Part shown: positions 33,842 through 47,233 of the stretch, one piece after another | Layout of the letters: every line of letters starts with the position of its first letter | Position numbering within the stretch: position 1 is the stretch's first letter | Assembly: GCA_963966185.1 (NCBI GenBank) | Contig: CAWZYM010000331.1 | Span: 1,445,001 to 1,509,000 of the forward strand | Length of the DNA: 64,000 bases | Reading direction: 5' to 3' | Origin: Rhabditoides inermis | Lineage: Eukaryota > Nematoda > Chromadorea > Rhabditida > Rhabditidae | Translations under genes and position numbers: made by a program | The notes under the pieces: generated by a model | The model's database searches: none | Told to the model about the DNA's origin: nothing | Seen by the model: the letters and a program-made list of their open reading frames with translations, nothing else

Positions 33842-36560
33842 ACAGGCACGCAGTGGGATTTTGCATTTCAACTCGAGGTGACTTCTTAGACATCCCTGAG
33901 TCTCGTGGACCATGTTTGCAAAATCCTACTGATTGGCGCGAGATGCACATGTCTCACGTACTCAAAAATTTAACATTTTAATCCATGAATTTGACAGTCA
34001 CGCCGTGGGATTTTGCAATTTAACTTGAGGTGACTTATTAGACATCCCTGAGTCTCGTGGACCATGTTTGCGAAATCCCACTGCTTGGCGCGAGTAGCAC
34101 ATGTCTCACGTATTCGAATATTAAACATCTTTAATTCATAACACTGACAGGCACGCAGTGGGATTTCGCAATTCAACTCGAGGTGACTTCTTAGACTATC
34201 CCTGAGTCCCGTGGACCATGTTTGCAAAATCCCACTGCTTGGCGCGAGTAGCACATGTCTCACGTATTCGAATACTAAACATCTTTAATTCATAACACTG
34301 ACAGGCACGCAGTGAGATTTTGCAATTCAACTCGAGGTGACTTCTTAGACATCCCTGAGTCTCGTGGACCATGTTTGCAAAATCCTACTGATTGGCGCGA
34401 GATGCACATGTCTCACGTACTCAAAAATTTAACATTTTAATCCATGAATTTGACAGTCACGCCGTGGGATTTTGCAATTTAACTTGAGGTGACTTATTAG
34501 ACATCCCTGAGTCTCGTGGACCATGTTTGCGAAATCCCACTGCTTGGCGCGAGTAGCACATGTCTCACGTATTCGAATATTAAACATCTTTAATTCATAA
34601 CACTGACAGGCACGCAGTGGGATTTCGCAATTCAACTCGAGGTGACTTCTTAGACTATCCCTGAGTCCCGTGGACCATGTTTGCAAAATCCCACTGCTTG
34701 GCGCGAGTAGCACATGTCTCACGTATTCGAATACTAAACATCTTTAATTCATAACACTGACAGGCACGCAGTGGGATTTTGCAATTCAACTCGAGGTGAC
34801 TTCTTAGACATCCCTGAGTCTCGTGGACCATGTTTGCAAAATCCTACTGATTGGTGCGAGATGCACATGTCTCACGTATTCAAATATTTAACATCTTTAA
34901 TTCATAACACTGACAGGCACGCAGTGGGATTTCGCAATTCAACTCGAGGTGACTTCTTAGACTATCCCTGAGTCCCGTGGACCATGTTTGCAAAATCCCA
35001 CTGCTTGGCGCGAGATGCACATGTCTCACGTATGCAAATATTTAACATCTTTAACTTCAGAACACTGACAGGCACGCAGTGGGATTTCGCAATTCAACTC
35101 GAGGTGACTTCTTAAACTATCCCTGAGTCCCGTGGACCATGTTTGCAAAATCCCACTGCTTGGCGCGAGATGCACATGTCTCACGTATGCAAATATTTAA
35201 CATTTTTAATTCTTAACACTGACAGGCACGCAGTGGGATTTCGCAATTCAACTCGAGGTGACTTCTTAGACTATCCCTGAGTCCCGTGGACCATGTTTGC
35301 AAAATCCCACTGCTTGGCGCGAGATGCACATGTCTCACGTATGCAAATATTTAACATCTTTAATTCATAACACTGACAGGCACGCAGTGGGATTTCGCAA
35401 TTCAATTCGAGGTGACTTCTTAAACTATCCCTGAGTCCCGTGGACCATGTTTGCAAAATCCCACTGCTTGGCGCGAGATGCACATGTCTCACGTATGCAA
35501 ATATTTAACATTTTTAATTCTTAACACTGACATGCACGCAGTGGGATTTCGCAATTCAACTCGAGGTGACTTCTTAGACATTTCTGAGTCCCGTGGACCA
35601 TGTTTGCAAAATCCCACTGCTTGGCGCGAGATGCACATGTCTCACATATGCAAATATTAACCATTTTTAATTCATAACACTGACAGACACGCAGTGGGAT
35701 TTTGCCATTCAACTCGAGGTGACTTCTTAGACATCCCTGAGTCTCGTGGACCATGTTTGCAAAATCCCACTGCTTGGCGCGAGATGCACATGTTTCACGT
35801 ATGCAAATATTCAACATTTTTAATTCACAACTCTGACAGACACGCAGTGGGATTTCGCAATTCAACTCGAGGTGACTTCTTAGACATTTCTGAGTCCCGT
35901 GGACCATGTTTGCAAAATCCCACTGCTTGGCGCGAGATGCACATGTCTCACATATGCAAATATTAACCATTTTTAATTCATAACACTGACAGACACGCAG
36001 TGGGATTTTGCCATTCAACTCGAGGTGACTTCTTAGACATCCCTGAGTCTCGTGGACCATGTTTGCTAAATCCTACTGCTTGGCGCGAAATGCACATGTC
36101 TCACGTATGCAAATATTCAAAAAAAATTAATTCACAACTCTGACAGACACGCAGTGGGATTTTGCAATTCAACTCGAGGTGACTTCTTAGACATCCCTGA
36201 GTCTCGTGGACCATGTTTGCAAAATCCTACTGATTGGCGCGAGATGCACATGTCTCACGTATGCAAATATTCAACATTTTTAATTCACAACTCGGACAGA
36301 CACGCAGTGGGATTTCGCAATTCAACTCGAGGTGACTTCTTAGACATCCCTGAGTCTCGTGGACCATGTTTGCAAAATCCCACTGCTTGGCGCGAGATGC
36401 ACATGTTTCACGTATGCAAATATTCAACATTTTTAATTCACAACTCTGACAGACACGCAGTGGGATTTTGCAATTCAACTTGAGGTGACTTCTTAGACAT
36501 TTCTGAGTCCCGTGGACCATGTTTGCAAAATCCCACTGCTTGGCGCGAGATGCACATGTC
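33842..36560. repeat. 153-bp satellite array C, copy 2 (about 18 monomers)
   Basis: Same 153-bp monomer as copy 1. In the first part the variants repeat every 459 bp, a three-monomer higher-order unit (compare 33970 with 34429); some monomers there read gcgcgagtagcaca and cgtattcgaata in place of gcgcgagatgcaca and cgtatgcaaata, losing the octamer. The later part (from about 35,570) matches the dimer-like pattern of copy 1. Confidence 0.92.
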
Positions 36561-36836
36561 CCACAATTACCACAATTACCACAATTACCACAATTACCAC
36601 AATTACCACAATTACCACAATTACCACAATTACCACAATTACCACAATTACCACAATTACCACAATTACCACAATTACCACAATTACCACAATTACCACA
36701 ATTACCACAATTACCACAATTACCACAATTACCACAATTACCACAATTACCACAATTACCACAATTACCACAATTACCACAATTACCACAATTACCACAA
36801 TTACCACAATTACCACAATTACCACAATTACCACAA
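36561..36836. repeat. 9-bp minisatellite array D, copy 2 (276 bp)
   Basis: About 30 pure attaccaca repeats with almost no variants, joined directly to a partial C monomer on the left and to spacer A on the right. The shortest D array in the window. Confidence 0.97.
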
Positions 36837-38136
36837 CTTTTCGTTTTGTAAAAGTTATCCGTTGAAGATAGAAATTTTGTAGTTTTCAATTGGCTCAATC
36901 CATTTGTGTTTTATTCAGACATATTCCTATCAAAAAGACACAACTGAGTGGATATGGGTCAGTGATTGCGAATGCCAACTATTCGATATCGATCGGTTGA
37001 CCTGGCGGCTGGTAGCGAGCAATCCGGTGGGCGCCACCCCAGCAAGTAACGCACGCTCAGAAAATGTCTAATACTGTATGAAGAAAAAGTCCGATCGATC
37101 TGAAACTTTGACAGAAGGGCTTTTCTGCCCATAATAGCTTAAGTTTACAAATTGGACCCTCTATCTCGTCTGTACGAAAAGTCGATCATATTCGCCATAA
37201 AAATATCGCCGGTGTGCGCGCCCTAATAATTGTGCGCATTTTTTGAGGTAGTTTGATAGAGTTTGAAGTTGGTTTGATCTTTACAAAACATTGTCTTTTT
37301 ACTGAATTCGTCTTGAAACACTTTCCTTGTCTTTTCCAATCTTCAACTCGTCGTTTCGTCGAAGTTATTTGATGAAGCTAGAAATTGTGTCTTTTTTCAA
37401 CATAATTGTTATATTTACACATGTTTCTATCGAGAAAAAACATCACTGTGTGGATATGAGTCAGTAATTGCGAATCTCAACTATTCGATATCGATCTGTT
37501 GACCTGGCGGCTGGTAGCGAGCAAGTTGGACGGCGCGACCCCGGCAAGTAACGCGCGCTCAGAAAATGTCTAATACGGTATGAAGACAAAGTCCGATCAA
37601 TCTGAAATTTGTATAGAAGAGCTTTTCTGCCCATAAAAGCTTAAGTTTACAAGTTGGACACTCTATCTCGTCTGTACGAAAAGTCGATCATATTTGCCAT
37701 ATTTGGTGACTTTTCAAAAAAGAAACCAAATTCTATAATATATTGTACGTAATCTGTCTTCTATTCAATTTTTATAGAAATCGAAGGTCAAGAATTTTTG
37801 GTGCATTTTGGGTACATTCGCTTGTTTGGGCATGAAGATGAGGTCACAGGCGGCTGGTTTTGCGGCTATCGATTTTTTCTAGATCGATTCACCTACTCTC
37901 CAAATTTGGTTCTAATTGAAGTATTTTGAAATTTTTCTTCATAGTTAAGAGATTAGGTGATAACTATGATTAGGAGATCGCTATTGACGAGATATTTGGA
38001 ATTTTGCGTTCTCAGGTATTGAAGAAACTTTCTAGAAAAAATGAGTAGTTAGAGTAGACTTTGAAAAGAGATATCTCTCCGGAAAGAATGACAGACAGAC
38101 AGACAGACACCATAGTAAATATTAGTATGAAAGGGG
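36837..38136. repeat. Macrosatellite spacer A, copy 2
   Basis: Appears identical to the spacer at 31181-32480, including the two internal half-repeats and the (AGAC)n run. Confidence 0.9.
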
Positions 38137-38783
38137 GAAAGCGGAGTACAGTCACAACGCGCGAGTTACGCGCATTTTACGCGCATATTCGAATCTGCAC
38201 TCCACTGCTGGTCTACGCGCGTTTTACGCGCACTTTACTCGCTTGCTAGTAGCAATCAGCACATAGCCGCACGTTAGGCGCGTGCTAGTAGCGCACTTGT
38301 GTCATAGCCGATACATGCACAGAGTGCCGATGTGATATCCGGTCCAGAAGGAGGTGACGTAAACCCGCGTTGAGTTGCTCTTCGGCAGCTTTCATAAGCG
38401 GGAGCGCGACAGTCATCTTTGTCTGCTCAGTTACCCTTTCGTCCTCCCGCATGAGGGTCAGAATCAGAAATGTACTCTACACGTACATGCTCATGTGTAA
38501 AAACATTTACACGCAACTTTTTGTTCATACGTTTTACTTTATTTGTGAAATATCCATTTGATTTTAAAGTCTCAAGCGAATTTCGGAGAGGGAAGCTGTT
38601 CAAACATGTTTGAAACATGTACACACTTACCGAATGTACGCTACACGTACACGCTAATGTACAGAACATGGCTTCGCGAGGTATTGTACGACGGGGTGTA
38701 CGTGTTACATACATAGCTGGCGCGCGTACAATACATATAATTTATCGAGTCGCCCGCTCACCTACTCGGACATCACTCGCGCT

Positions 38784-39362
38784 GTGCACATCGATCGCCA
38801 CGTTGTGGAGGATAAGGCGACCGGAGCAGTGATTGTCGGACGCCACGAGTGCTCGACTCCTCAGGAGACTGCCGCCGCTGACAAGCTCTTCCTGCAGGCG
38901 CTCGTTAGTGGAACAGCCGACCCCACTCTCATCAGACTTCTCAACGAGGGCCGTATCTCATCGCACCGCCACCCGCCGAATCGCAAGAAGGACGAGCACA
39001 GAATCATCAAGATCCAGTGCCCGGATGCTGACACTCGCACGGCTCTTCTGCGCGGAGTCTGGGGTCACCGCTGGACCGACCTCGAGAATCTGCAGTTCCG
39101 GTACGCCAGGAGGGACTACACGCAACCGGATCTTGACCAGGACTACGCTCTCCGCGCTGAGGCCAAAAAAAAGAACGAGGAGGCCGGCAAGGTGATCGTG
39201 GTGGTGAGGGACGGCCGCCTGCACACCCTGCGCACGCCTCGCCCGTTCACCGACCACAAGAAGCCGACACCCGCCCCTCCCACCGTGTGTATGTCAGTTG
39301 GTTCACAAATAAAGTGGTTCAATCATTCAGCGACCAGAATGCGCACACAGTCGAAATTATGA
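38784..39362 (+). CDS. Retroelement ORF1-like frame, copy 3, open
   Basis: The same 192-codon translation as the copy at 33128, with the PDLDQDY segment intact, and the same missing ATG. Its exact identity over the whole frame shows copies 2 and 3 separated very recently or are kept identical by exchange. Confidence 0.45.
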   Translation: MHIDRHVVEDKATGAVIVGRHECSTPQETAAADKLFLQALVSGTADPTLIRLLNEGRISSHRHPPNRKKDEHRIIKIQCPDADTRTALLRGVWGHRWTDLENLQFRYARRDYTQPDLDQDYALRAEAKKKNEEAGKVIVVVRDGRLHTLRTPRPFTDHKKPTPAPPTVCMSVGSQIKWFNHSATRMRTQSKL

Positions 39363-39497
39363 AATAGCAACTCGAAGAGTATCTTGAAAGCTGTGATGTG
39401 TATGTCGGTTGATTCACGAATAAAGCTGTTGAATCAATCAGAGAATACACGCACAACACGAACACAACAAGATGCAGTCGCATTTATCGAAAATTTT

Positions 39498-41030
39498 ACA
39501 GGCACGCAGTGGGATTTTGCATTTCAACTCGAGGTGACTTCTTAGACATCCCTGAGTCTCGTGGACCATGTTTGCAAAATCCTACTGATTGGCGCGAGAT
39601 GCACATGTCTCACGTACTCAAAAATTTAACATTTTAATCCATGAATTTGACAGTCACGCCGTGGGATTTTGCAATTTAACTTGAGGTGACTTATTAGACA
39701 TCCCTGAGTCTCGTGGACCATGTTTGCGAAATCCCACTGCTTGGCGCGAGTAGCACATGTCTCACGTATTCGAATATTAAACATCTTTAATTCATAACAC
39801 TGACAGGCACGCAGTGGGATTTCGCAATTCAACTCGAGGTGACTTCTTAGACTATCCCTGAGTCCCGTGGACCATGTTTGCAAAATCCCACTGCTTGGCG
39901 CGAGTAGCACATGTCTCACGTATTCGAATACTAAACATCTTTAATTCATAACACTGACAGGCACGCAGTGAGATTTTGCAATTCAACTCGAGGTGACTTC
40001 TTAGACATCCCTGAGTCTCGTGGACCATGTTTGCAAAATCCTACTGATTGGCGCGAGATGCACATGTCTCACGTACTCAAAAATTTAACATTTTAATCCA
40101 TGAATTTGACAGTCACGCCGTGGGATTTTGCAATTTAACTTGAGGTGACTTATTAGACATCCCTGAGTCTCGTGGACCATGTTTGCGAAATCCCACTGCT
40201 TGGCGCGAGTAGCACATGTCTCACGTATTCGAATATTAAACATCTTTAATTCATAACACTGACAGGCACGCAGTGGGATTTCGCAATTCAACTCGAGGTG
40301 ACTTCTTAGACTATCCCTGAGTCCCGTGGACCATGTTTGCAAAATCCCACTGCTTGGCGCGAGTAGCACATGTCTCACGTATTCGAATACTAAACATCTT
40401 TAATTCATAACACTGACAGGCACGCAGTGGGATTTTGCAATTCAACTCGAGGTGACTTCTTAGACATCCCTGAGTCTCGTGGACCATGTTTGCAAAATCC
40501 TACTGATTGGTGCGAGATGCACATGTCTCACGTATTCAAATATTTAACATCTTTAATTCATAACACTGACAGGCACGCAGTGGGATTTCGCAATTCAACT
40601 CGAGGTGACTTCTTAGACTATCCCTGAGTCCCGTGGACCATGTTTGCAAAATCCCACTGCTTGGCGCGAGATGCACATGTCTCACGTATGCAAATATTTA
40701 ACATCTTTAACTTCAGAACACTGACAGGCACGCAGTGGGATTTCGCAATTCAACTCGAGGTGACTTCTTAAACTATCCCTGAGTCCCGTGGACCATGTTT
40801 GCAAAATCCCACTGCTTGGCGCGAGATGCACATGTCTCACGTATGCAAATATTTAACATTTTTAATTCTTAACACTGACAGGCACGCAGTGGGATTTCGC
40901 AATTCAACTCGAGGTGACTTCTTAGACTATCCCTGAGTCCCGTGGACCATGTTTGCAAAATCCCACTGCTTGGCGCGAGATGCACATGTCTCACGTATGC
41001 AAATATTTAACATCTTTAATTCATAATTAA
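39498..41030. repeat. 153-bp satellite array C, copy 3 left part (10 monomers)
   Basis: Starts like copy 2, with the same 459-bp three-monomer period (39626 and 40085). It stops at an abrupt join near 41030 (ctttaattcataattaaagagtgttatgaattaaag), where the sequence turns round. Confidence 0.92.
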
Positions 41031-43124
41031 AGAGTGTTATGAATTAAAGATGTTTAGTATTCGAATACGTGAGACATGTGCTACTCGCGCCAAGCAGTGG
41101 GATTTTGCAAACATGGTCCACGGGACTCAGGGATAGTCTAAGAAGTCACCTCGAGTTGAATTGCGAAATCCCACTGCGTGCCTGTCAGTGTTATGAATTA
41201 AAGATGTTTAATATTCGAATACGTGAGACATGTGCTACTCGCGCCAAGCAGTGGGATTTCGCAAACATGGTCCACGAGACTCAGGGATGTCTAATAAGTC
41301 ACCTCAAGTTAAATTGCAAAATCCCACGGCGTGACTGTCAAATTCATGGATTAAAATGTTAAATTTTTGAGTACGTGAGACATGTGCATCTCGCGCCAAT
41401 CAGTAGGATTTTGCAAACATGGTCCACGAGACTCAGGGATGTCTAAGAAGTCACCTCGAGTTGAATTGCAAAATCTCACTGCGTGCCTGTCAGTGTTATG
41501 AATTAAAGATGTTTAGTATTCGAATACGTGAGACATGTGCTACTCGCGCCAAGCAGTGGGATTTTGCAAACATGGTCCACGGGACTCAGGGATAGTCTAA
41601 GAAGTCACCTCGAGTTGAATTGCGAAATCCCACTGCGTGCCTGTCAGTGTTATGAATTAAAGATGTTTAATATTCGAATACGTGAGACATGTGCTACTCG
41701 CGCCAAGCAGTGGGATTTCGCAAACATGGTCCACGAGACTCAGGGATGTCTAATAAGTCACCTCAAGTTAAATTGCAAAATCCCACGGCGTGACTGTCAA
41801 ATTCATGGATTAAAATGTTAAATTTTTGAGTACGTGAGACATGTGCATCTCGCGCCAATCAGTAGGATTTTGCAAACATGGTCCACGAGACTCAGGGATG
41901 TCTAAGAAGTCACCTCGAGTTGAAATGCAAAATCCCACTGCGTGCCTGTAAAATTTTCGATAAATGCGACTGCATCTTGTTGTGTTCGTGTTGTGCGTGT
42001 ACTCTCTGATTGATTCAACAGCTTTATTCGTGAATCAACCGACATACACATCACAGCTTTCAAGATACTCTTCGAGTTGCTATTTCATAATTTCGACTGT
42101 GTGCGCATTCTGGTCGCTGAATGATTGAACCACTTTATTTGTGAACCAACTGACATACACACGGTGGGAGGGGCGGGTGTCGGCTTCTTGTGGTCGGTGA
42201 ACGGGCGAGGCGTGCGCAGGGTGTGCAGGCGGCCGTCCCTCACCACCACGATCACCTTGCCGGCCTCCTCGTTCTTTTTTTTGGCCTCAGCGCGGAGAGC
42301 GTAGTCCTGGTCAAGATCCGGTTGCGTGTAGTCCCTCCTGGCGTACCGGAACTGCAGATTCTCGAGGTCGGTCCAGCGGTGACCCCAGACTCCGCGCAGA
42401 AGAGCCGTGCGAGTGTCAGCATCCGGGCACTGGATCTTGATGATTCTGTGCTCGTCCTTCTTGCGATTCGGCGGGTGGCGGTGCGATGAGATACGGCCCT
42501 CGTTGAGAAGTCTGATGAGAGTGGGGTCGGCTGTTCCACTAACGAGCGCCTGCAGGAAGAGCTTGTCAGCGGCGGCAGTCTCCTGAGGAGTCGAGCACTC
42601 GTGGCGTCCGACAATCACTGCTCCGGTCGCCTTATCCTCCACAACGTGGCGATCGATGTGCACAGCGCGAGTGATGTCCGAGTAGGTGAGCGGGCGACTC
42701 GATAAATTATATGTATTGTACGCGCGCCAGCTATGTATGTAACACGTACACCCCGTCGTACAATACCTCGCGAAGCCATGTTCTGTACATTAGCGTGTAC
42801 GTGTAGCGTACATTCGGTAAGTGTGTACATGTTTCAAACATGTTTGAACAGCTTCCCTCTCCGAAATTCGCTTGAGACTTTAAAATCAAATGGATATTTC
42901 ACAAATAAAGTAAAACGTATGAACAAAAAGTTGCGTGTAAATGTTTTTACACATGAGCATGTACGTGTAGAGTACATTTCTGATTCTGACCCTCATGCGG
43001 GAGGACGAAAGGGTAACTGAGCAGACAAAGATGACTGTCGCGCTCCCGCTTATGAAAGCTGCCGAAGAGCAACTCAACGCGGGTTTACGTCACCTCCTTC
43101 TGGACCGGATATCACATCGGCACA
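41031..43124 (-). repeat. Inverted duplicate of cassette B and start of array C
   Basis: This 2.1-kb block is the reverse complement of about 38328-40410: about six C monomers (41031-41948), then cassette B up to ccgatgtgatatccgg (here atatcacatcgg at 43124). It therefore lacks the first 190 bp of B, the acgcgc-rich leader, but keeps the CATAAGCGGG promoter variant and the open ORF1-like frame. Confidence 0.88.
42085..42663 (-). CDS. Retroelement ORF1-like frame, inverted copy, open
   Basis: 192 codons with the same translation as 33128-33706 and 38784-39362, on the opposite strand. It sits in the inverted duplicate, so two identical frames face each other about 2.7 kb apart. Transcripts reading through both could form long double-stranded RNA. 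Confidence 0.45.
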   Translation of the reverse strand: MHIDRHVVEDKATGAVIVGRHECSTPQETAAADKLFLQALVSGTADPTLIRLLNEGRISSHRHPPNRKKDEHRIIKIQCPDADTRTALLRGVWGHRWTDLENLQFRYARRDYTQPDLDQDYALRAEAKKKNEEAGKVIVVVRDGRLHTLRTPRPFTDHKKPTPAPPTVCMSVGSQIKWFNHSATRMRTQSKL

Positions 43125-43577
43125 CTGACAGGCACGCAGTGGGATTTTGCAATTCAACTCGAGGTGACTTCTTAGACATCCCTGAGTCTCGTGGACCATG
43201 TTTGCAAAATCCTACTGATTGGTGCGAGATGCACATGTCTCACGTATTCAAATATTTAACATCTTTAATTCATAACACTGACAGGCACGCAGTGGGATTT
43301 CGCAATTCAACTCGAGGTGACTTCTTAGACTATCCCTGAGTCCCGTGGACCATGTTTGCAAAATCCCACTGCTTGGCGCGAGATGCACATGTCTCACGTA
43401 TGCAAATATTTAACATCTTTAACTTCAGAACACTGACAGGCACGCAGTGGGATTTCGCAATTCAACTCGAGGTGACTTCTTAAACTATCCCTGAGTCCCG
43501 TGGACCATGTTTGCAAAATCCCACTGCTTGGCGCGAGATGCACATGTCTCACGTATGCAAATATTTAACATTTTTAG
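43125..43577. repeat. Repeated plus-strand stretch of array C
   Basis: About three monomers matching 40408-40865 (both have the gattggtgcgagatgcac and acttcagaacactgac variants). So the order here is X, Y, inverted X, Y. It ends abruptly inside a spacer (aacatttttagcaaaatccc). Confidence 0.85.
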
Positions 43578-45558
43578 CAAAATCCCACTGCGTGCTTGTC
43601 AGTGTTATGAATTAAAAATGGTTAATATTTGCATATGTGAGACATGTGCATCTCGCGCCAAGCAGTGGGATTTTGCAAACATGGTCCACGGGACTCAGAA
43701 ATGTCTAAGAAGTCACCTCGAGTTGAATTGCAAAATCCCACTGCGTGTCTGTCAGAGTTGTGAATTAAAAATGTTGAATATTTGCATACGTGAAACATGT
43801 GCATCTCGCGCCAAGCAGTGGGATTTAGCAAACATGGTCCACGAGACTCAGGGATGTCTAAGAAGTCACCTCGAGTTGAATGGCAAAATCCCACTGCGTG
43901 TCTGTCAGTGTTATGAATTAAAAATGGTTAATATTTGCATATGTGAGACATGTGCATCTCGCGCCAAGCAGTGGGATTTTGCAAACATGGTCCACGGGAC
44001 TCAGAAATGTCTAAGAAGTCACCTCAAGTTGAATTGCAAAATCCCACTGCGTGTCTGTCAGAGTTGTGAATTAAAAATGTTGAATATTTGCATACGTGAA
44101 ACATGTGCATCTCGCGCCAAGCAGTGGGATTTTGCAAACATGGTCCACGAGACTCAGGGATGTCTAAGAAGTCACCTCGAGTTGAATTGCGAAATCCCAC
44201 TGCGTGTCTGTCCGAGTTGTGAATTAAAAATGTTGAATATTTGCATACGTGAGACATGTGCATCTCGCGCCAATCAGTAGGATTTTGCAAACATGGTCCA
44301 CGAGACTCAGGGATGTCTAAGAAGTCACCTCGAGTTGAATTGCAAAATCCCACTGCGTGTCTGTCAGAGTTGTGAATTAAATTTTTTTGAATATTTGCAT
44401 ACGTGAGACATGTGCATTTCGCGCCAAGCAGTAGGATTTAGCAAACATGGTCCACGAGACTCAGGGATGTCTAAGAAGTCACCTCGAGTTGAATGGCAAA
44501 ATCCCACTGCGTGTCTGTCAGTGTTATGAATTAAAAATGGTTAATAAATAAAAAATGGTTAATAAATTTTTTATTAACCATTTTTATTTATTAACCATTT
44601 TTAATTCATAACACTGACAGACACGCAGTGGGATTTTGCCATTCAACTCGAGGTGACTTCTTAGACATCCCTGAGTCTCGTGGACCATGTTTGCTAAATC
44701 CTACTGCTTGGCGCGAAATGCACATGTCTCACGTATGCAAATATTCAAAAAAATTTAATTCACAACTCTGACAGACACGCAGTGGGATTTTGCAATTCAA
44801 CTCGAGGTGACTTCTTAGACATCCCTGAGTCTCGTGGACCATGTTTGCAAAATCCTACTGATTGGCGCGAGATGCACATGTCTCACGTATGCAAATATTC
44901 AACATTTTTAATTCACAACTCGGACAGACACGCAGTGGGATTTCGCAATTCAACTCGAGGTGACTTCTTAGACATCCCTGAGTCTCGTGGACCATGTTTG
45001 CAAAATCCCACTGCTTGGCGCGAGATGCACATGTTTCACGTATGCAAATATTCAACATTTTTAATTCACAACTCTGACAGACACGCAGTGGGATTTTGCA
45101 ATTCAACTTGAGGTGACTTCTTAGACATTTCTGAGTCCCGTGGACCATGTTTGCAAAATCCCACTGCTTGGCGCGAGATGCACATGTCTCACATATGCAA
45201 ATATTAACCATTTTTAATTCATAACACTGACAGACACGCAGTGGGATTTTGCCATTCAACTCGAGGTGACTTCTTAGACATCCCTGAGTCTCGTGGACCA
45301 TGTTTGCTAAATCCCACTGCTTGGCGCGAGATGCACATGTTTCACGTATGCAAATATTCAACATTTTTAATTCACAACTCTGACAGACACGCAGTGGGAT
45401 TTTGCAATTCAACTCGAGGTGACTTCTTAGACATTTCTGAGTCCCGTGGACCATGTTTGCAAAATCCCACTGCTTGGCGCGAGATGCACATGTCTCACAT
45501 ATGCAAATAATAACCATTTTTAATTCATAACACTGACAAGCACGCAGTGGGATTTTGC
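43578..45558. repeat. Near-perfect 2-kb palindrome of C monomers
   Basis: The left arm (43578 to about 44545) is the reverse complement of the right arm (about 44590-45558) with very few differences. Both arms share private variants, such as gtttgctaaatcccactgc at 43825 (inverted) and 45302. The centre near 44567 is AT-rich and itself palindromic: aataaataaaaaatggttaa, ttttttattaacc and their complements. Read on the plus strand it is minus-oriented C followed by plus-oriented C. Confidence 0.9.
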
Positions 45559-45583
45559 AATTCAACTCGAGGTGACTTCTTAT

Positions 45584-47233
45584 CACCGCAATTACCACAA
45601 TTACCACAATCCAGCAACCCAGCAACCCAGCAAACACCAGTTACCACATCTACCACAATTACCACAATTACCACAATTACCACAATTACCACAATTACCA
45701 CAATTACCACAAATATTACAGTTACCACAATTACCACAACTTCCACAATTACCACAATTACCACAATTACCACAATTACCACAATTACCACAATTACCAC
45801 AATTACCACAATTACCACAATTACCACAATTACCACAATTACCACAATTACCACAATTACCACAATTACCACAATTACCACAATTACCACAATTACCACA
45901 ATTACCACAATTACCACAATTACCACAATTACCACAATTACCACAATTACCACAATTACCACAATTACCACAATTACCACAATTACCACAATTACCACAA
46001 TTACCACAATTACCACAATTACCACAATTACCACAATTACCACAATTACCACAATTACCACAATTACCACAATTACCACAATTACCACAATTACCACAAT
46101 TACCACAATTACCACAATTACCACAATTACCACAATTACCACAATTACCACAATTACCACAATTACCACAATTACCACAATTACCACAATTACCACAATT
46201 ACCACAATTACCACAATTACCACAATTACCACAATTACCACAATTACCACAATTACCACAATTACCACAATTACCACAATTACCACAATTACCACAATTA
46301 CCACAATTACCACAATTACCACAATTACCACAATTACCACAATTACCACAATTACCACAATTACCACAATTACCACAATTACCACAATTACCACAATTAC
46401 CACAATTACCACAATTACCACAATTACCACAATTACCACAATTACCACAATTACCACAATTACCACAATTACCACAATTACCACAATTACCACAATTACC
46501 ACAATTACCACAATTACCACAATTACCACAATTACCACAATTACCACAATTACCACAATTACCACAATTACCACAATTACCACAATTACCACAATTACCA
46601 CAATTACCACAATTACCACAATTACCACAATTACCACAATTACCACAATTACCACAATTACCACAATTACCACAATTACCACAATTACCACAATTACCAC
46701 AATTACCACAATTACCACAATTACCACAATTACCACAATTACCACAATTACCACAATTACCACAATTACCACAATTACCACAATTACCACAATTACCACA
46801 ATTACCACAATTACCACAATTACCACAATTACCACAATTACCACAATTACCACAATTACCACAATTACCACAATTACCACAATTACCACAATTACCACAA
46901 TTACCACAATTACCACAATTACCACAATTACCACAATTACCACAATTACCACAATTACCACAATTACCACAATTACCACAATTACCACAATTACCACAAT
47001 TACCACAATTACCACAATTACCACAATTACCACAATTACCACAATTACCACAATTACCACAATTACCACAATTACCACAATTACCACAATTACCACAATT
47101 ACCACAATTACCACAATTACCACAATTACCACAATTACCACAATTACCACAATTACCACAATTACCACAATTACCACAATTACCACAATTACCACAATTA
47201 CCACAATTACCACAATTACCACAATTACCACAA
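45584..47233. repeat. 9-bp minisatellite array D, copy 3 (1.65 kb)
   Basis: About 180 copies of attaccaca. It starts with ccagcaacc repeats like copy 1 but these end in aaacaccagttacc, and variants are few and only near the left end (about 45640-45750). Most of the array is uniform, with no atcaccaca block. Confidence 0.97.

Larger units (their letters stand above)
32481..38136 (+). repeat. Macrosatellite copy 2 (B-C-D-A), short
   Basis: 5,656 bp: B 32481-33841, C 33842-36560, D 36561-36836, A 36837-38136. The unit is short because D has only about 30 nine-bp repeats, and it starts at the middle of a C monomer (atgcacatgtcccacaattacc) without the ccagcaacc start seen in copies 1, 3 and 4. 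That looks like a deletion from C into D. Confidence 0.9.
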
